Shown here piece after piece: positions 61,298 through 64,000 of a stretch of 64,000 nt of DNA. Under the pieces are notes generated by a model that was not told the origin of the DNA, made no database searches, and saw only the letters and a program-made list of their open reading frames with translations. This stretch comes from Pseudomonadota bacterium (GTDB lineage: Bacteria > Pseudomonadota > Gammaproteobacteria > Burkholderiales > Burkholderiaceae_E). The DNA lies in NCBI GenBank assembly GCA_029779435.1, contig JAKPAM010000008.1, forward strand, positions 1 through 64,000. Reading direction: 5' to 3'. Every line of letters starts with the position of its first letter. Position 1 is the first letter of the stretch. A program made the position numbers and the translations under genes.

Positions 61298-62881
61298 TCA
61301 GTTGATCGACACGTCGATGCGCGTCACGTTGTTGGTCTCATCGAGCTCGTCGATGACGTTCATCGGGTCCATCGTGATCTCCAGCACGTACTGCCCTGCC
61401 GGCACGCCGGTGATGTCGATCCACTGCCCGGACAGGCTGGAGCTGTAGACGTCGGCCCAGCCCGCCTGGATGCCCTGGGAACTGCAGTTGTAGCGGGCAG
61501 CCGGGTTCGCGCCGCTTGCGATACGCGTGATGTCCATCAGGCAGAAGCCCACCTTACGGCCGGTCCGCACGACGGCGCCGCTGCCGTCCAGCAAGCGATA
61601 CTCCGCGAAGCTGCGGAAGTGGTAGTGGCCGTGGCACGCGCCCCACTCGAACGCCGGATTGTTGGACGGGTTGCCCAGCACGAGGTCGGCGGTACCCATG
61701 TTGCGCGACTGCGTGCTGAAGCGCAGCAGGCGCTTGGTCCCCGCGGTAATGGTTCCTTCGGCGACGTCGCACGAGTTGGCGGCGAAGGTCTCGGTCGTGA
61801 TGCGCGGATTGGCGGCCGGCCCCCAGGCGGTCAGGTCCGGCTTGCCGGCAGCCGCGGCGCCGGTCCATTGGGCCTTGAGCGATACGCCTGAATAAGCGCG
61901 ATAGCCGTGCACCATCAGATAGTAGTCGCCGGCACGCGGCGTGGGGATCGTGACGGTCTCGTTGTTGCCGCTGGCGTACGGACGCTGGTCCCAGGTCGAC
62001 GTGGTCGCGAGCTGTCCGTACTTGACGTACAGATCGGCATCGCCGCTGCCGCCGGACAAGTTGAACGTCACGCTGGCGACACCGCTCGGCACCGCGAACT
62101 TGAAGTTGGACACGCTGGAGGTCGCGCCCGACAGGTTGCCGACCACGACGCCATTGGTCAGCGACTGCAGCGGCGCGTTGATCCGGTACGAGCCCGTGGC
62201 GACCGCGCTCTGCGCATAGCCATCAGCGAACGCGACCGCCTTGACGTCGGTATTGGACGTCACCATGATCGGCGCGTTGTAGACCTCGGACGCCGACGTC
62301 GGCGTCGTGCCATTGGTCGTGAAGCGGATGACCGAGCTGGGTGTCGTGGCGCTTAGCGAGACGTTGACTTGTCCGGAATACGTGCCGGGCGTCGGCGAGA
62401 ACGTCGGCGTGCTGGCCGCGACCGTGGTCGTGGCACCGGCCGCATTGTGCGTCGCGGTGAGCCTCACGCCGCTATAGGACGAATAGGCGCGGATCATCAC
62501 GTACCAGACGCCCGATCTCGGGTTGGTGACGTTGACGGTCTCGTTCGATCCGGACATATAAGGACGATAGTCCCAAATGGCGGTCGTCGGAGGACTTCCG
62601 TATCGCACGTAGAGATCGGCATCGCCTTGCGAGCCGGTGATCGCGAACGTCGCGCGAGTCGCACCGGCCGGCACGGTCAACGCATAGTAGGTCATGTTCT
62701 GGCTCGACGCGGACAACGCTGCAGTGCTCTGGCCGCTGACCAGCGCAATGGGCGCGCTCGCCGTTTGCGCGACGGCATCCGATGACGGAAACGCCGCCAG
62801 CATCAGGGCGGCGGGCGGCGTGAATGCAAAGGAAACGGCCAACAGGCAGCCGGGCAGCTTGTTCCGCATGGTATGAGTCAT
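61298..62881 (-). CDS. Secreted lysyl-oxidase-like protein with PPC domains
   Basis: About 527 residues. Signal peptide (LLAVSFAFTPPAALMLAAFPSSDAVA), a PPC-type jelly-roll domain (GDADLYVRYGSPPTTAIWDYRPY, about residues 45-145), a chitobiase-type C-terminal-like module (TFSPTPGTYSGQVNVSLS, about 160-230), a second PPC domain (GDADLYVKYGQLATTSTWDQRPY), then a lysyl-oxidase-like domain (about 340-527) with copper ligands H417, H419 and H421 in WGACHGHYHFRSF, followed by VGFCLMDI, YNCSSQGIQAGWADVY and the end LDETNN. Lysyl oxidases use copper and a tyrosine-derived quinone to oxidise amines. Start is ATG 62881 or 62869; the track's GTG (62902) is less likely. Substrate unknown. Confidence 0.88.
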   Translation of the reverse strand: MTHTMRNKLPGCLLAVSFAFTPPAALMLAAFPSSDAVAQTASAPIALVSGQSTAALSASSQNMTYYALTVPAGATRATFAITGSQGDADLYVRYGSPPTTAIWDYRPYMSGSNETVNVTNPRSGVWYVMIRAYSSYSGVRLTATHNAAGATTTVAASTPTFSPTPGTYSGQVNVSLSATTPSSVIRFTTNGTTPTSASEVYNAPIMVTSNTDVKAVAFADGYAQSAVATGSYRINAPLQSLTNGVVVGNLSGATSSVSNFKFAVPSGVASVTFNLSGGSGDADLYVKYGQLATTSTWDQRPYASGNNETVTIPTPRAGDYYLMVHGYRAYSGVSLKAQWTGAAAAGKPDLTAWGPAANPRITTETFAANSCDVAEGTITAGTKRLLRFSTQSRNMGTADLVLGNPSNNPAFEWGACHGHYHFRSFAEYRLLDGSGAVVRTGRKVGFCLMDITRIASGANPAARYNCSSQGIQAGWADVYSSSLSGQWIDITGVPAGQYVLEITMDPMNVIDELDETNNVTRIDVSIN

Positions 62882-63142
62882 CCCCAGAATGGCCTTCGCC
62901 ACTCAGATCGTTGAAAAGGTTCTTGTCGTGCTCTGCCGCACGGCGTGAAAGCGCTGGACCCGCAGCCGGCGATCGGTGACGGATGTTGTCAGCCCACCGT
63001 TAGCAAGTAAATGCGGAATGTCACGTTCACGGCCGGCCTTCACCATTAGTCACCATCGTTACAACCGATAAGCGGCCATCCGCTTCGCATGGATGGCTGG
63101 ATACAATCGGACACTTTCCTTCGATCCTGCGGCCCTTCCCCG

Positions 63143-64000
63143 ATGCGCTCCTGTCCACCCCGTCTTCGACACACGTTGCGACGATGGTCTTCGATTGGCG
63201 GCGTCCTCTTCGTGTTGGGCACCGCGCAGGCAGCGTCCCCCGCATCGTCCGGCCCGGGATCATCCGCCTCGATTTCCCAGGCATCGACGGCTGCGTCGAA
63301 CGCACTCGAGGTTCGCCTGACGGCGTCCGGCGCGCCGCTAAGCGTCAACCAGTCCGGTGCGCTATCCGATGCCAAGGGGCGCGCGCTGACGATCTCGCGG
63401 CTCGACATGCTGTTGTCGCAGTTCAGCCTGCAGCGCCGCGACGGATCGTGGACGAGCGCGCCCGGCTGGCGCGGCTTCTTCCGCGGCGACCTGACGGCGC
63501 GTCCCTTGTCGCTGCCGCCCCTTCCGGCCGGCGACTACATCGCCGCCCGCTTTTCGGTCGGCGTTCCGCCCCAGGAGAACCATGGCGACCCCAATCGACT
63601 GGCGCCGGACGACCCTTTGCATCCGCTGGTCAATGGACTGCATTGGGGCTGGAAGGGCGGCTATGTGTTCCTGGCCTTGGAGGGTCACTGGCGGCCGGAC
63701 CACGCGCCGGCCGGCACGACCGGGGGTTATTCGTATCACCTGGCCGACGATGCCAACCTGGTCACCGTCACGCTGCCCGGGCCCGTTCGCGTTCGCCCCG
63801 GCGACGGACTGTGCGTAGCGCTCGACGCCAGCCGCCTGCTGAAGCCGATCGACATCAGCCGCGACGGCGATTCGACGCACTCGCGAACGCAGGATGCGCT
63901 GGTGGTCGCGCTGAAAGACAGCCTGCGCGGAGCGTTCTCGCTCGGCTGCGCGAACGGCGGCGCGGGACAGGCGGCCGCCTCCCCCGCTACCGCCGCACTC
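63143..64000 (+). CDS. MbnP-like copper-associated exported protein (runs off the window)
   Basis: An ORF open from the ATG at 63143 to the window end, 286 codons without a stop, not in the track because it is unclosed. It has a signal peptide (SSIGGVLFVLGTAQAA), then VRLTASGAPLSVNQSGA, LDMLLSQFSLQRRDG, LPAGDYIAARFSVGVPPQ, and the MbnP hallmark HPLVNGLHWGWKGGYVFLALEG followed by GYSYHLADD. A Cys pair (DGLCVAL, SLGCANG) occurs near the end. MbnP proteins bind copper and are modified by the di-haem enzyme MbnH, which may be encoded just past 64000. It is divergent from the lysyl-oxidase gene. Confidence 0.85.
   Translation, partial: MRSCPPRLRHTLRRWSSIGGVLFVLGTAQAASPASSGPGSSASISQASTAASNALEVRLTASGAPLSVNQSGALSDAKGRALTISRLDMLLSQFSLQRRDGSWTSAPGWRGFFRGDLTARPLSLPPLPAGDYIAARFSVGVPPQENHGDPNRLAPDDPLHPLVNGLHWGWKGGYVFLALEGHWRPDHAPAGTTGGYSYHLADDANLVTVTLPGPVRVRPGDGLCVALDASRLLKPIDISRDGDSTHSRTQDALVVALKDSLRGAFSLGCANGGAGQAAASPATAAL

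Overview
The window looks like a chromosomal segment of a high-GC betaproteobacterium, probably Burkholderiales. The evidence is base composition, two Bug/TctC-type solute receptors (one with TctA/TctB), a Gram-negative trimeric porin of the beta type, three TonB-dependent receptors, and many 4-base ATGA gene overlaps. I cannot place it at genus level. I saw no tRNA, rRNA, CRISPR array, prophage or intact insertion sequence.

Region 1 (1-8.9 kb, minus strand) is a vitamin B12 uptake and salvage operon. A cobalamin riboswitch leads btuB, cobU, btuF, btuC, btuD, cobO, cbiB and cobC, tightly packed. It imports corrinoids, adenosylates them, makes aminopropanol phosphate, builds the amide and activates cobinamide. 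Region 2 (9-18 kb, plus strand) holds a Bug receptor gene and then a three-gene set. The first is a very large lipoprotein that fuses a galactose-oxidase-type copper-radical domain, discoidin-like domains, a PKD domain, a YVTN propeller and a two-haem cytochrome domain. It is followed by a small c-type cytochrome and an SCO-type copper chaperone. Region 3 (18-25.6 kb) carries housekeeping and metabolic genes: FKBP, a PQQ-type sugar dehydrogenase, metY, an FMN reductase, DUF1345, a heat-shock Hsp20 gene with a sigma-32-like promoter, and a PHB-depolymerase-type esterase.

Region 4 (25.7-37.4 kb) is accessory. It has a lower-GC two-gene DUF1828 cassette beside a decayed exonuclease gene, a FecI-FecR-FecA-type iron-signalling set, a patch of truncated genes (UvrD helicase tail, HipA/YjjJ-like head, IS4-like remnant), and a second siderophore receptor behind two Fur-like boxes. 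Region 5 (37.5-48.2 kb) starts with the thioredoxin-fold protein YbbN. It contains a gingipain-like C25 peptidase, broken fragments (Phd antitoxin, DUF3016), a 48-residue in-frame deleted copy of ybbN, an MFS transporter, an acyl-CoA synthetase, a thioredoxin and a carboxylesterase. It ends in a 266-base nested palindromic element with long terminal inverted repeats.

Region 6 (48.3-60.4 kb) has a macro-domain protein, an SDR reductase, an EAL/HDOD protein, a TctCBA transporter, a wax-ester-synthase/DGAT acyltransferase, an M20 peptidase, metC and a porin with a textbook terminator. Region 7 (60.4-64 kb) is a second copper-themed locus: a secreted lysyl-oxidase-like protein with PPC domains, a HEAT-repeat protein, and, divergently, an MbnP-like gene that runs off the window and is absent from the ORF track. 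The most interesting content is the copper-oxidase/cytochrome fusion with its partner genes, together with the lysyl oxidase/MbnP locus.
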